NCBI GenBank assembly: GCA_900469965.1 | Contig: UBZP01000001.1 | Coordinates: 124,001 to 188,000, forward strand | Source of the DNA: Hyphomicrobiales bacterium | Lineage (GTDB): Bacteria; Pseudomonadota; Alphaproteobacteria; Rhizobiales; Rhizobiaceae | Length of the DNA stretch: 64,000 nt | Direction of reading: 5' to 3' | Part shown: piece after piece, positions 27,837 through 37,800 of the stretch | How the letters are laid out: every line of letters starts with the position of its first letter | Numbering within the stretch: the stretch's first letter is position 1 | Notes under the pieces: model-generated | Seen by the model: the letters and a program-made list of their open reading frames with translations, nothing else | What the model was told of the DNA's origin: nothing | The model's database searches: none | Program-made: the position numbers and the translations under genes

Positions 27837-29837
27837 ATGAAGATACGTGCCAAGATCTACCTCATCGTCGGCGTCATGGGGATGTTGTCCGTCCTCATGG
27901 GCGCGATGGCGCTGGGCGTCGTGCATCAGTACGACCAGGAACTGCGTGAATACGAGACGGCCGCCGATCGCGCCTACCTCGGAGAGACCCTCAACCGGCA
28001 GGTCACCGCGGTGGTGATGGAATCCCGCGGCATCTACAGCTCGACGACGACGGAGCAGGCCGCCAAGTTTGCCGACGGCATCCGCAAGGAACTCGACGCG
28101 ATCGACCAGACCCTGACCAGCTGGCGTCCGAAAGTCCCCGCCGACCAGCTCGCCGTCTTCGAGGCCGTCGTGAGCCGGGCCGCGGAGTTCCGCATGTTCC
28201 GCATGGAGACGGCACGGCTCGGCACCGAGGTGTCGCCGAAGGCGGCGAACGAGCAGGGCAACAACGACGCCAACCGCGCCAACCGCAAGGCTTTCCAGCA
28301 GGAAATCGACGCCGTCGTGAAGGTCGACCGCGACGACCTCGCCGTGATCAAGGCGGACATAGCGAACTTCAAGTCGATGATGCTCGCAATCGTGCTGGCC
28401 ACCGTCGTGATCGGTCTTGCCGCCGGCGGTGGTGCCGCCTTCTACGTGGCGACGAACCAGATCAGCCGGCCGATCCAGAACGTCACCTCGACCATGAAGC
28501 AACTGGCCGCCGGTGATCTTTCCACCGAAGTGCCCTATGCCGGCCGCAAGGACGAGATCGGCGAGATGGCCGCGGCCGTCTCCGTCTTCCGCCAGAACGC
28601 CATCGAGGTGCGCGACCTGAACGCCCAGGAGCAGGCGCTGCGCGAGAAGAGCGCCGACCTGCAGTCCTCGATCGCCACCGTCGTGCACGCCGCGGCCGCA
28701 GGCGACTTCAAGCAGCGCATCGACAAGGACTATGGCAACGACGACCTGAACCGCTTCGCCGCCAGCGTCAACGAACTCGTCAGCAGCGTCGACACCGGCA
28801 TCAACGAAACCCGCCGCGTGATCGCAGCACTGGCAGAGGGCGACCTCACCGGCTCGATGAACGGCTCCTTCCAGGGCGCGTTCGCCGAACTGCAGACCAA
28901 CGTCAACAACACGCTGGCGACGCTGCAGAAGGCGATGCGCGAGGTCCGGGCCTCGACCGACTCGATCAACGCCAACTCCGGCGAACTGCGCAACGCCTCC
29001 GACGACCTGTCCAAGCGCACGGAACAGCAGGCCGCAGCGCTCGAAGAGACCTCCGCGGCGCTCGAGGAGATCACCGCCGCCGTCAAGAACTCGACCGACC
29101 GGGCCCAGGAGGCCACCGTCATGGTCGGCGAGGCGACCCAGAGCGCCAAGCAGTCCGGCGAGGTCGTGCGCAATGCGGTCGATGCCATGGGCCGCATCGA
29201 GCAGGCATCGAACGAGATCACGCAGATCATCAACGTGATCGACGAGATCGCCTTCCAGACCAACCTGTTGGCGCTGAACGCAGGCGTCGAGGCGGCACGC
29301 GCCGGCGACGCGGGCAAGGGCTTTGCCGTCGTCGCCCAGGAAGTGCGCGAACTGGCCCAGCGGGCCGCCAGCGCCGCCAAGGACATCAAGGGGCTGATCA
29401 ACAAGTCGAGCGAGGAAGTCGCCACCGGCGTGCGCTACGTCCAGGCGACCGGCACCTCGCTCGCCGACATCGAGCAGCGCGTGCTGAAGATCAACGACCA
29501 CATCCACTCGATTGCAACCGCGGCTCGCGAGCAGGCCACCGGCCTGCAGGAGGTCTCGACCGCCGTCAACCAGATGGACCAGGTGACGCAGCACAATGCC
29601 GCGATGGTGGAGGAAAGCTCGGCCGCGACCCACAAGCTGAAGGCCGAGGCCGACAGCCTGGCGAGCCTGGTCTCGCGCTTCCGCACCGGCGAGGGCCATG
29701 TCGCCGTCGCGCAGGCGGCGCACCGCCCCGTCGAATCGCCGGCACGGCGGATCATGGGCAACGTCGCCCGGGCCTTCACCAGCCGCGGGGGCAACGCCGC
29801 CGTCGCCGCGACCCCGGAGGGGTGGGAAGAGTTCTGA
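27837..29837 (+). CDS. Methyl-accepting chemotaxis protein
   Basis: This is a 666-aa transmembrane chemoreceptor. Layout: TM1 about 7-29; a periplasmic helical sensor about 30-178; TM2 about 180-205; HAMP units about 207-260 and 280-330 (RVIAALAEGDLTGSMNGSFQ); and a cytoplasmic methylation/signalling domain from about 365. The hairpin tip contains IDEIAFQTNLLALNAGVEAA. The C-terminus ends in GWEEF, which looks like a CheR/CheB-tethering pentapeptide. The start is ATG 27837 after GGGAGAACC. Ligand unknown. A strong terminator follows. Confidence 0.94.
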   Translation: MKIRAKIYLIVGVMGMLSVLMGAMALGVVHQYDQELREYETAADRAYLGETLNRQVTAVVMESRGIYSSTTTEQAAKFADGIRKELDAIDQTLTSWRPKVPADQLAVFEAVVSRAAEFRMFRMETARLGTEVSPKAANEQGNNDANRANRKAFQQEIDAVVKVDRDDLAVIKADIANFKSMMLAIVLATVVIGLAAGGGAAFYVATNQISRPIQNVTSTMKQLAAGDLSTEVPYAGRKDEIGEMAAAVSVFRQNAIEVRDLNAQEQALREKSADLQSSIATVVHAAAAGDFKQRIDKDYGNDDLNRFAASVNELVSSVDTGINETRRVIAALAEGDLTGSMNGSFQGAFAELQTNVNNTLATLQKAMREVRASTDSINANSGELRNASDDLSKRTEQQAAALEETSAALEEITAAVKNSTDRAQEATVMVGEATQSAKQSGEVVRNAVDAMGRIEQASNEITQIINVIDEIAFQTNLLALNAGVEAARAGDAGKGFAVVAQEVRELAQRAASAAKDIKGLINKSSEEVATGVRYVQATGTSLADIEQRVLKINDHIHSIATAAREQATGLQEVSTAVNQMDQVTQHNAAMVEESSAATHKLKAEADSLASLVSRFRTGEGHVAVAQAAHRPVESPARRIMGNVARAFTSRGGNAAVAATPEGWEEF

Positions 29838-29865
29838 TCCCGACTGAAACCGAGAACACGACACG

Positions 29866-29896
29866 AAGGTGGCGGATGACTTCCGCCACCTTTTTT
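29866..29896 (+). terminator. Rho-independent terminator of the chemoreceptor gene
   Basis: AAGGTGGCGGA (29866-29876), a TGACT loop and TCCGCCACCTT (29882-29892) form an 11-bp stem followed by TTTT. It is 29 nt past the stop codon. Confidence 0.9.
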
Positions 29897-30111
29897 CTTG
29901 GCCGGGCGGCGCGGCGGAACCGGCGCAGGAGCCATGTCATTGGACAGGCCCCTCATATCCGCTATGATTGTGATTGCGTGAGGGCGATCCGCCGGCAGCG
30001 CCTCCGCAGACGCAGCAACCGGCGCGGCCGGGCGTGGCGGGCCCCTCGAACGACGAGAAGAATTCTGTGCTGAAATGCCGCCAGGCCCCGCGACACGGCC
30101 GGGAGTTCGCG

Positions 30112-31578
30112 ATGAAGGAAGACGAAGCCGCCCCGATGCTGGGCAACGTGCCGATGCCGAGTTCCCTGAAGGGACTGTCCGGGCGTCTGCTGCTTCTGAC
30201 GGTCGCCTTCATCGTGCTCGCCGAAATCCTGATCTTCGCGCCTTCGATCGCCAACATGCGGGTGCGCTGGCTGACCGATCGGCTGAACGTCGCCGCGGCC
30301 GCTGCGATCGTGGCAGACGGTTTCCCGCAGCAGGACCTGTCGCGCGCGCTGCAGGACGAGACCTTGATGGCGACGGGGACCAAGGCGATCGTGCTGCGCC
30401 GCCATGACGCCGCCCGCCTCGTCGCCGTCGCCGACATCCCGCCCAAGGTCGACGCCCAATACGACCTTTCCGCCGTCGAGCCGCTTTCGGCGATCTGCGC
30501 CGCCCTGGACACGCTGTTCTTCGGCGGCGACCGCATCATCCGCGCCTATGGCCCGCTCGGCGACAGCGACACGACGATCGAGGTGGTGCTCACCGACAAG
30601 GCGCTGCGCAAGGCGATGCTCTCCTATGCCTGGACCGTCTTCCTGCTCACGACGGTGCTGTCGGCGATCACCGGCGGCCTGATCTTTTTGACCATCAACC
30701 GGATGCTCGTGCGCCCGATCCGCAGCATGACCGGCAACATGCGCGACTTCGCCGCCGACCCCTCCGACCCGTCCCGGATCCTCAAGCCGTCCGGCGGCCA
30801 TGACGAGCTCGCGGTCGCCGGCGTCCACCTGGCGGAGATGCAGCGGGCGCTGCAGGGGACGCTGAAGGAACAGAAGAACCTCGCCGACCTCGGGCTGGCG
30901 GTTTCGAAGATCAACCACGACATGCGCAACATCCTGTCTTCGGCGCAATTGATGTCGGACAGGCTGGCGGCCGTCGACGATCCGGTCGTCAAGCGCTTCG
31001 CGCCCAAGCTGCTGAGGACCATCGGCCGCGCGGTCGGCTACACGACGGACGTGCTTTCCTACGGCCGGATGCAGGAGCCCGCACCGCGGCGCCGCTTCGT
31101 GCCGCTCGCCCCGCTCGTCGCCGACGTGTCCGAAATGCTCTCGATCGATCCGCTCTCCGGCATCACATTCGTCATGGAGGTCGAGGCGGGGCTGGAGGTG
31201 GACGCCGACAGCGAGCAGCTCTTCCGGGTGATCCACAATCTCTGCCGCAACGCCGTCGAGGCGCTGACGCAGCATCCGGGCCGCGATCCCGGCTGCCTCA
31301 CCGTCTCGGCGGTCCGCACCGGCAGCGTCGTCTCGATCACCGTCGACGATACCGGCCCCGGCATGCCGCCCAAGGCGCGCGAGAACCTGTTTGCGGCGTT
31401 CCGCGGATCGGCCCGCTCCGGCGGCACCGGGCTCGGGCTCGCGATCGCCCGCGAGCTCGTCCTTGCCCATGGCGGGACGATCGCCCTGGTGGAGAAGGCG
31501 ACGGACGGCACGCAGTTCCGCATCGAGCTGCCGGACCGGCCCGTCCCCCTGGCGGCATTCCGCAACCGGGCGTCCTGA
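30112..31578 (+). CDS. Membrane sensor histidine kinase
   Basis: This is a 488-aa kinase without a receiver partner next to it. It has TM1 about 24-45, a periplasmic domain of about 125 residues, and TM2 about 172-195. A HAMP linker starts at RMLVRPIRSMTGNMRDF. The H-box is SKINHDMRNILSS (His269, phospho-acceptor). The ATPase domain has N-box IHNLCRNAVEAL, G1 DDTGPGMP and G2 GGTGLGLAIA. ATG 30112 is preferred; an in-frame GTG at 29974 would add a Pro/Gln-rich stretch of doubtful reality. Signal unknown. Confidence 0.87.
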   Translation: MKEDEAAPMLGNVPMPSSLKGLSGRLLLLTVAFIVLAEILIFAPSIANMRVRWLTDRLNVAAAAAIVADGFPQQDLSRALQDETLMATGTKAIVLRRHDAARLVAVADIPPKVDAQYDLSAVEPLSAICAALDTLFFGGDRIIRAYGPLGDSDTTIEVVLTDKALRKAMLSYAWTVFLLTTVLSAITGGLIFLTINRMLVRPIRSMTGNMRDFAADPSDPSRILKPSGGHDELAVAGVHLAEMQRALQGTLKEQKNLADLGLAVSKINHDMRNILSSAQLMSDRLAAVDDPVVKRFAPKLLRTIGRAVGYTTDVLSYGRMQEPAPRRRFVPLAPLVADVSEMLSIDPLSGITFVMEVEAGLEVDADSEQLFRVIHNLCRNAVEALTQHPGRDPGCLTVSAVRTGSVVSITVDDTGPGMPPKARENLFAAFRGSARSGGTGLGLAIARELVLAHGGTIALVEKATDGTQFRIELPDRPVPLAAFRNRAS

Positions 31579-31865
31579 ACGCAGGCGATCCTTCGGCACG
31601 ACACTGCACAAGCCGGCCATGTGGTGAACAGGCGCGGCGCAAGACCGCCGCACCTGTCTGCGCTCCGGGCCCGACCTGTCTGTCACGACGACCGACCGGC
31701 GCGAGGCTCGGCACGGGGCTTGGCGGGGCCGGCACGTGTCCCAGCACGGTGCCCGGTGTCAGGCCGATGGGGAATCTCATTTTTTTCGCAGAAGGCGCTT
31801 GCATTAGCGCGACGGACCCAGTAGGAGATCGCTCGCAGCCGGGCAACACGCCCACCGCTGAAAAC

Positions 31866-31942
31866 GCACCCGTAGCTCAGCTGGATAGAGCACCAGACTA
31901 CGAATCTGGGGGTCAGGAGTTCGAATCTCTTCGGGTGCGCCA
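31866..31942 (+). tRNA. tRNA-Arg (anticodon ACG)
   Basis: This is a 77-nt cloverleaf. The acceptor stem is GCACCCG/CGGGTGC with discriminator G and encoded CCA (31940-31942). The D-arm contains TAGCTCAGCTGGATAGAGCA. The anticodon stem is CCAGA/TCTGG around CTACGAA, giving ACG (A34 becomes inosine; reads CGN). The T-arm is GTTCGAATC. It marks the left border of the accessory stretch that follows. Confidence 0.97.
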
Positions 31943-32041
31943 TTTCCCCTTCTTCATCTTTGCACAGGCGCGCGCGAATTGCTGCCCGCGCCTGATCGCC
32001 TGCGTCGTCCGGGCATGGACATGCTCCGGCGTGCCCAAATG

Positions 32042-32067
32042 AAAAGGGCGCGTCCTGGAACGCGCCC
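32042..32067 (-). terminator. Terminator of the secreted beta-helix/RTX gene
   Basis: On the minus strand GGGCGCGT and ACGCGCCC pair as an 8-bp stem with a 6-nt loop (32046-32067), followed by TTTTCATTT. It lies 26 nt past the gene's stop. Confidence 0.8.
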
Positions 32068-32092
32068 CTTGCCAGCCCCTTAAAGCACGCGA

Positions 32093-34507
32093 CTAGAGAA
32101 TGAAGTCGGCGTCCTTGAATGTGACGGCCTGGTCGACGAAGATCGAGAAATCCGCCTTCTTGTCGCCGTTGATGTCGCCGGCGATCACCGTGCCGTCGCC
32201 GGACTTCGAGGCGCGCAGCTGGCCGTCCGTGCCGCTGAAGGCCTTGTCGCCGATGAACTTGAAGCTCTGGTTGCCCGACTTGTCCGCGCGCGCATCGATG
32301 GCCGACAGATCGACCTTGTCCTTCTGCGAAGACCAGAACTCCTTGAGGGTGTCGCGCGCACTCGACGTGGAATCCTTCGCCGACTTGAAGATGAAGCGAT
32401 CGGCGCCCGAGTTGCCGGTCATGACATCGGCCCCGCTGCCGCCGGTGATGCGGTCGTCGCCGGAGCCGCCCTCGAGAACGTCCTTTCCGGAGCCGCCTTC
32501 GATGACGTCGTTGCCGCTGCTCCCCAGGATCTTGTCATTGGAGGAACCGCCCTTGATGCGGTCGGCTCCCGTGCCGCCGACCACGTTGAGCTTCGCGCCG
32601 CTGCCGGCGCTCAGATCGGCGCCGCTGTTGTCGAGCTTGAGCAGCCCGGTTCCAACGATCCGAACGAGGTCCCAGTCCGTGATGTCGGTCGTCTTCAGCT
32701 TGGCACCCGTGCCGTCGATCTTGACGGTCAGGTAGTCGCGGTCGCCCTGCGTGGCGGCACTCTTGTTCAAGGTGAGCGTGCCGGCGCTGGGGGTCTTGGT
32801 CATGTCGATCACTTCGATGCCGTCGAGCCGTCCTGCCAGACGCAAGTCGATCCCGCTGCCCTTGACCACCTGCAGCGTATCGGTCCCCGCGCCACCGACG
32901 ATGTGAAGCTTGTCGTCCCCGAGAAAGCCCGGCGCCACCTGGATCAGGTCGCTTGCGTTCGTTCCGGTGGCACCGCGCTCCTGACCGGTCATCGTGATGG
33001 TGACACCGGCGGTCAACGCCTTGCTGAACGTGAACTGGCTGCTGGTGAGGCCGCTGACCTTGACGCCCTTCAGGACCAGTTCATCACCGCCGCCGAGCGA
33101 GAGCACCGTGTCCGAGCCGACCTGGCGACGCGCCAGGTCGGACAGGTTGGTGACGCCGGTGCCGGAAAGATCGATCTTGTCCTTCTCAGATGTCTTGAAG
33201 TCCCGGATCGTGTCCGCATCGAACGAGCGGGCGAAGATGAACGTGTCGGCGCCGGCGTTCCCCGTCAAAATGTCGTTGTCCGCGCCGCCGGAGATGCGGT
33301 CGCCGGCCTTGCCGCCGGTCAGTTCGTCCATGTCGGCATAGCCGGCGAGATCGCTGCCGGTGTCAGCGCCGTGGATGTTGTCCTGAGCCGAACTCCCCCT
33401 GAAGTACTTGAACTTCACATCATTTGCGTCAATCGTCGAGTTGGGGTGCCTGGCCAGGTTTCCGGGAGAAACACCACCGTGGGCATACTGGCTGGTATAG
33501 CTCAGGACGGCGCGATCGACATAGACCGTGTTGCCATCATCGGGGCTGCCGTGGAAGTTGATGTCACGGTTGGTGTAGAGGACGCTGATCTTGTTGTAGT
33601 GCTCCGCACTCCAGGAGCCGAACAGCACCGAATGGCGCATGTCCATGTCGGTCAGGTTGGTGAAGGTGTTGTTGAAGGCGTGCTTCAGGAGGAAGGCGTA
33701 ACCGTTGCCTTCTCCCCCCTTGTTGTGGGCCCCGATGGTTGTCAGCTTGTCGCCTGTAATCCCGTACACCGAGCTGAAGGAAAAGCCATGCGAGGCATTA
33801 TCCTTCACCTCGATGTCGTGAATATTGACATCGGTTGCACGGGTCACCTCGACCGTTGAAGCGTTGTCATACTTTTTATACTTGTCATAGTAACTGTTGG
33901 TAAAGTCAAACTTGTCGGCAGCTCCCAAATTGGTCTTGATCGAAAAACCGCCGAGTTCGACGTTCTTGATCACCTTGTCCAACGTGCTGATGGTCGTCTT
34001 TCCGGCCTGGAAATTGTACGGCGTCTTGCTCGCCAGGGTCACAGTACCCTTTGCAGCATCGACAGCAATCACTTTCGCGAGCATTTCACGCAACGGATCC
34101 ACGTCCACTGCCACGTGGGTGTTGCCTTGTGAGTCGAGCCAGGCGCGGTCGTTGGCCTGCTGCAGCTGGAGAATGGTCCCCTTCGTGATGCCCGCCACGC
34201 TCGACAGCTTCAGCACCGTCGTGCTGCCCTTGACCGTCGTGGTCTCAAGCTTCGCAGTCAACGTGGTCACGCTGCCGCCCTGAACGTCGAAGGCCGTGGC
34301 ATTGTTGGTGTTCTTCGCATCGACCACAATGTTGGTCTTGCCGACGCCGGCGCCCAGAATGGTGATGTCGCTGCGCGTGATCTGGACTTTGTCGTCGAAG
34401 TTGTAGGTGCCCGCCCGAAACTGGATCACCGTGTTCGCGGCCGCGTTCTTGATGATGGTCTCGATTTCGGCAGCTGACGTGCCGAGTTCAATGAATTGTG
34501 TCGCCAA
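32093..34507 (-). CDS. Type I-secreted beta-helix protein with RTX repeats
   Basis: This 804-aa protein has no Sec signal. Residues about 1-375 look like a right-handed parallel beta-helix of the pectate-lyase/epimerase superfold (ITRSDITILGAGVGKTNIVV, DVNIHDIEVKDNASHGFSFS). RTX Ca-binding nonapeptides occur at about 395-425 and 644-705 (GGSGKDVLEGGSGDDRITGG). An M10/serralysin-like C-terminal domain ends in DADFIL, typical of ABC (type I) export signals. A polysaccharide lyase, epimerase or surface-glycan binding role is inferred; no catalytic residues can be named. The start must be TTG 34507, since an in-frame TAA lies five codons upstream and no ATG is near. No ABC/HlyD exporter genes are adjacent. 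Confidence 0.8.
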   Translation of the reverse strand: MATQFIELGTSAAEIETIIKNAAANTVIQFRAGTYNFDDKVQITRSDITILGAGVGKTNIVVDAKNTNNATAFDVQGGSVTTLTAKLETTTVKGSTTVLKLSSVAGITKGTILQLQQANDRAWLDSQGNTHVAVDVDPLREMLAKVIAVDAAKGTVTLASKTPYNFQAGKTTISTLDKVIKNVELGGFSIKTNLGAADKFDFTNSYYDKYKKYDNASTVEVTRATDVNIHDIEVKDNASHGFSFSSVYGITGDKLTTIGAHNKGGEGNGYAFLLKHAFNNTFTNLTDMDMRHSVLFGSWSAEHYNKISVLYTNRDINFHGSPDDGNTVYVDRAVLSYTSQYAHGGVSPGNLARHPNSTIDANDVKFKYFRGSSAQDNIHGADTGSDLAGYADMDELTGGKAGDRISGGADNDILTGNAGADTFIFARSFDADTIRDFKTSEKDKIDLSGTGVTNLSDLARRQVGSDTVLSLGGGDELVLKGVKVSGLTSSQFTFSKALTAGVTITMTGQERGATGTNASDLIQVAPGFLGDDKLHIVGGAGTDTLQVVKGSGIDLRLAGRLDGIEVIDMTKTPSAGTLTLNKSAATQGDRDYLTVKIDGTGAKLKTTDITDWDLVRIVGTGLLKLDNSGADLSAGSGAKLNVVGGTGADRIKGGSSNDKILGSSGNDVIEGGSGKDVLEGGSGDDRITGGSGADVMTGNSGADRFIFKSAKDSTSSARDTLKEFWSSQKDKVDLSAIDARADKSGNQSFKFIGDKAFSGTDGQLRASKSGDGTVIAGDINGDKKADFSIFVDQAVTFKDADFIL

Positions 34508-34893
34508 TTTCGTTGCCGCCTTTTACAAGTTCGGTTCGGGAAGACCCACCGGGAAGATTAGAAGAAGCACACGTCGGTTGCATGAAGCAGGAATACGCGG
34601 CGCGCAATCGCGAAGGATCGCCATACTTTTGCCGCTTGCCCCTCCGAAGTCAGATGTACGCGCACCAGCCCAGCATCTGGCGACCGGCCCTCTGGGTGGC
34701 ACAGGTCGCCTTCAAGCCGAATCAATCGCCGAAATTCGTTAAAAAATGGCCCAAGGCGACCCCATCGATTTTGACTTAGGCCAGGGGCTCCACTATGCAT
34801 GTGGCGCTATTTCGGCGGACGGCGCCACAACTATCGGGCGATCCTGCAAACGTCATCGTTGCAGTGAGTCTTTGCCAAACACAAGAGGCATGC
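34508..34893. other. 386-nt divergent promoter region
   Basis: This separates the secreted beta-helix gene (minus) from the glycosyltransferase gene (plus). GC is lower than in the neighbouring coding DNA. No recognisable operator, hairpin or reliable -35/-10 pair was found. Short open frames here have no supporting ribosome sites. Confidence 0.55.
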
Positions 34894-37800
34894 ATGACAG
34901 GCAAGCATCAGACGCAGTATGACAGCCATGCGCTTGACGCCCCGGAACGTCTCCTGCCTGACGACAAGACCGCCCATGTGCCGCAAGTGCAGAGCGCCGC
35001 GCTAGAAGAGCAGCTGCGGTCGCTGCTGGAGCTGAACACGGCCCTCCGCCTTCGTGCAGATGCCTCCGAACGTGCCATGCGCCATGCCGCAGCCGCAATC
35101 GACCGGCAGCGGGAACAGCTGGCCTACCGGCTCGGCACCGAGGTCATCGCAGCCACCCGCTCGGTCTCGCGGCTTGTCGGCCTGCCCGTCTCGCTTCGTC
35201 GCGCCTACCGGGAATTCAGGAGCGACCTTTCGAAACGGCAGCAGGATCCGGACGGCGACATGACGCTCGCACCCAGCCCCGTCGCGGCGGATCGCGCGCC
35301 GGCAAAGCCCGAGCCGATGGAGACCCTGGAGCAGCAGATCGCCACGCTGCAGAAGGACAACGCCTTGCTTCTGGAGCGCGCCGACCAGGCGGATCGTGCC
35401 AAGCGGCTCTCCAACGACGCCATCAAGCAGATCCAGCGGCAGCTCGCCTACCGCATCGGCGCGGATATCGTCGCCGCCCGCTCCCTGCCCGCGATGCTCA
35501 AGCTGCCGCTGACCCTGCGGCGGACCTATGCTGACTTCAAGGCGGGCGGCACCCGATCCAAACGCGGGGACGAACTCCATCGCGACATCGGCGATCTCGA
35601 AGCGAAGATGTGGGGCGGCTTTGCGAAATACGCCCATGCCGAGCTCGTGCACTGCCTGGAAGACAGCAAGCTCGCCTCCAGGGACCGGTCGGCCGCCGCA
35701 CATGCGCTGGCGCGCTGGAGTTTCGTCGACGGCGATTTCGGCGCGGCGGCGGACCTGATGGAGCGCAGCATCAAGCTGCACCGCGACAACCTCCGCGAAA
35801 AGCGCCTCTGCCAGCTGATGTGCCTGGCGCAGGCCGGCCGGGTGGCCGAGGCGGAAGCCGTGTTTGGCCACATCCAATCCAAGGTGAACGAGTTCATCGA
35901 CTATACCGTCATGCGGGCCGACATCGCCCGCCGCAGGGCACTTCTGGACGGCCGCTCCGTCGCCGAGAGCGACCGCGTCTACCTGGATGGGCTGAACGTC
36001 GCAATGGCGCCTTCCGGCATGGCCCCCATCGAGCTGGCCGATCCCGCCAAGCCGCTCAGCATCTGGAACATCGTCTCCCGCGCGCCTGCCAGCACGGCTG
36101 CGCAGACGTCGAAGGTTTCCATCATCGTACCCGCCTTCAACGCCGAAAAGACGCTGACCATGGTGCTGGACAGCCTTCTTTCGCAGACGTGGAGGAACAT
36201 CGAGGTCATCGTCGTCGACGACTGCAGCACGGACGGCACCTGCGCGCTCGTCGAAAGCTTCGCCGCTACCGATCCACGCGTCCGCCTCGTGCGGCGCACC
36301 ATCAACGGCGGCGCCTATCCTGCCCGGAACGACGGCGTGGAGGTCGCGACCGGCGATCTCATCACGGTGTGCGACAGCGATGACTGGTCGCATCCGGAAA
36401 AGATCGAGCGGCAGGTCAAAGAGCTGGCGGCAAATCCGGAATGCGTGGCCGTCCTGTCCCATTGGCTGCGCGTCGACGAGGATCTCGGCGTGGTCGGCTC
36501 GTGGATACCGAAGAAGAGCCTGCTCGACATGAACTTCTCGTCGCTGCTGATGCGGCGCGAGGTCTTCGACCGCCTTCGCGGCTGGGACGAGGTCAAGGTC
36601 ACCGGCGACGCCGAGTTCCGGTCGCGCATTCTTTCCGTCTATGGCGAAGCGTCGATCTGCAAGGTCAAGCACAACAACATCCTGTCCTTTTCGCTCGCAC
36701 GCGAGGATTCGCTGACCCGCTCCAAGGCGACCCACATGCGGTCGCTCTTCCACGGCGTTCGCGGCCAGTATCGCGATGCCTACCGCAACTGGCACCTGAG
36801 CCTGCAGCAGGGCGGCGACCCGCACCTTCCCCGCACCAACGGGCGCTTTCCGGTCCCGCTCGGCAACCGTCGCGCGACCGAAGGCGACCGCACGTTCGAT
36901 CTCGTGGTGATCTGCGACTTCGTCCTGAAGGGCGGCGCGTTCGTCTCGACGATGAACTATATTGCAGCCGCCGCCCGGGCCGGGCTGAAGATCGCCGCGG
37001 TTCACTGGCGCAAGTATGAGCTGAACGTCGAGTCTCCGCTCAATCCCGCATTCTACGACGCCTGCCTGAAATACGACATCGCCATCCTGACGCCCGGCGA
37101 CGAGGTCAAGACCTCGACCGTTCTCGTCGGCTATCCTGCGGTCCTGCAGAACATGCCCGACCGGTTCCCCAAGATCGAGACGGACAATGTGATCGTGCTG
37201 ATCAACCAGTTCGCGACGCGACTGGTCGATGGCTCCGATCGCCAGTACGAACCCGAAGTGATCCGGCAGCACCTGATCGAGCTGTTCGGAACGTCCGGCA
37301 CCTGGATACCGATCTCCCATTGGGTGAAACGGCTGATGCAGGAGGACCCGAGCTACCCCGAGCCTTATCCCGATCCCTGGCATCCGATGGTCGATACCGA
37401 CAGATGGTGCAGCGCGCCCATCGTGTGGCGCGGCGGCGGGGACCGTCGTCCGGTCCTCGGCCGGCACGGCAGGGACGCCTACACGAAATGGCCCCAGACG
37501 GTCGAAGCGCTGAAAGCCGCATACTGCGTCGACACGGATGTCGACGTGAAGTTCCAGGGCGGGGCGAAGCATGCTCGCTCCATGCTCGGCTATTCGCCGC
37601 AGAACTGGGAGGTCCAGCATTTCGATGCGATCCCGGTCGCCGGCTTCCTGGAAAGCCTGGATTTCTTCATCCATTTCCCGCACGAACTCTATATCGAGGA
37701 ATTCGGCCGCGCGCCGATGGAGGGAATGGCGATCGGCAAGGTCGTGATCCTGCCGCCGCAGTTCGAAGAAACCTTCGGCGATGCGGCCGTCTATTGTGCG

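Noticed and set aside
27759-29864. 701-codon minus-strand frame antisense to the chemoreceptor
   Set aside because: The sense strand encodes full HAMP and signalling domains; the antisense frame is a shadow.
32093-34507. Calling the RTX protein a haemolysin or toxin
   Set aside because: The RTX repeats are calcium-binding secretion-associated motifs. The N-terminal half is beta-helix, not a pore-forming domain, and no HlyC-like acyltransferase is nearby.
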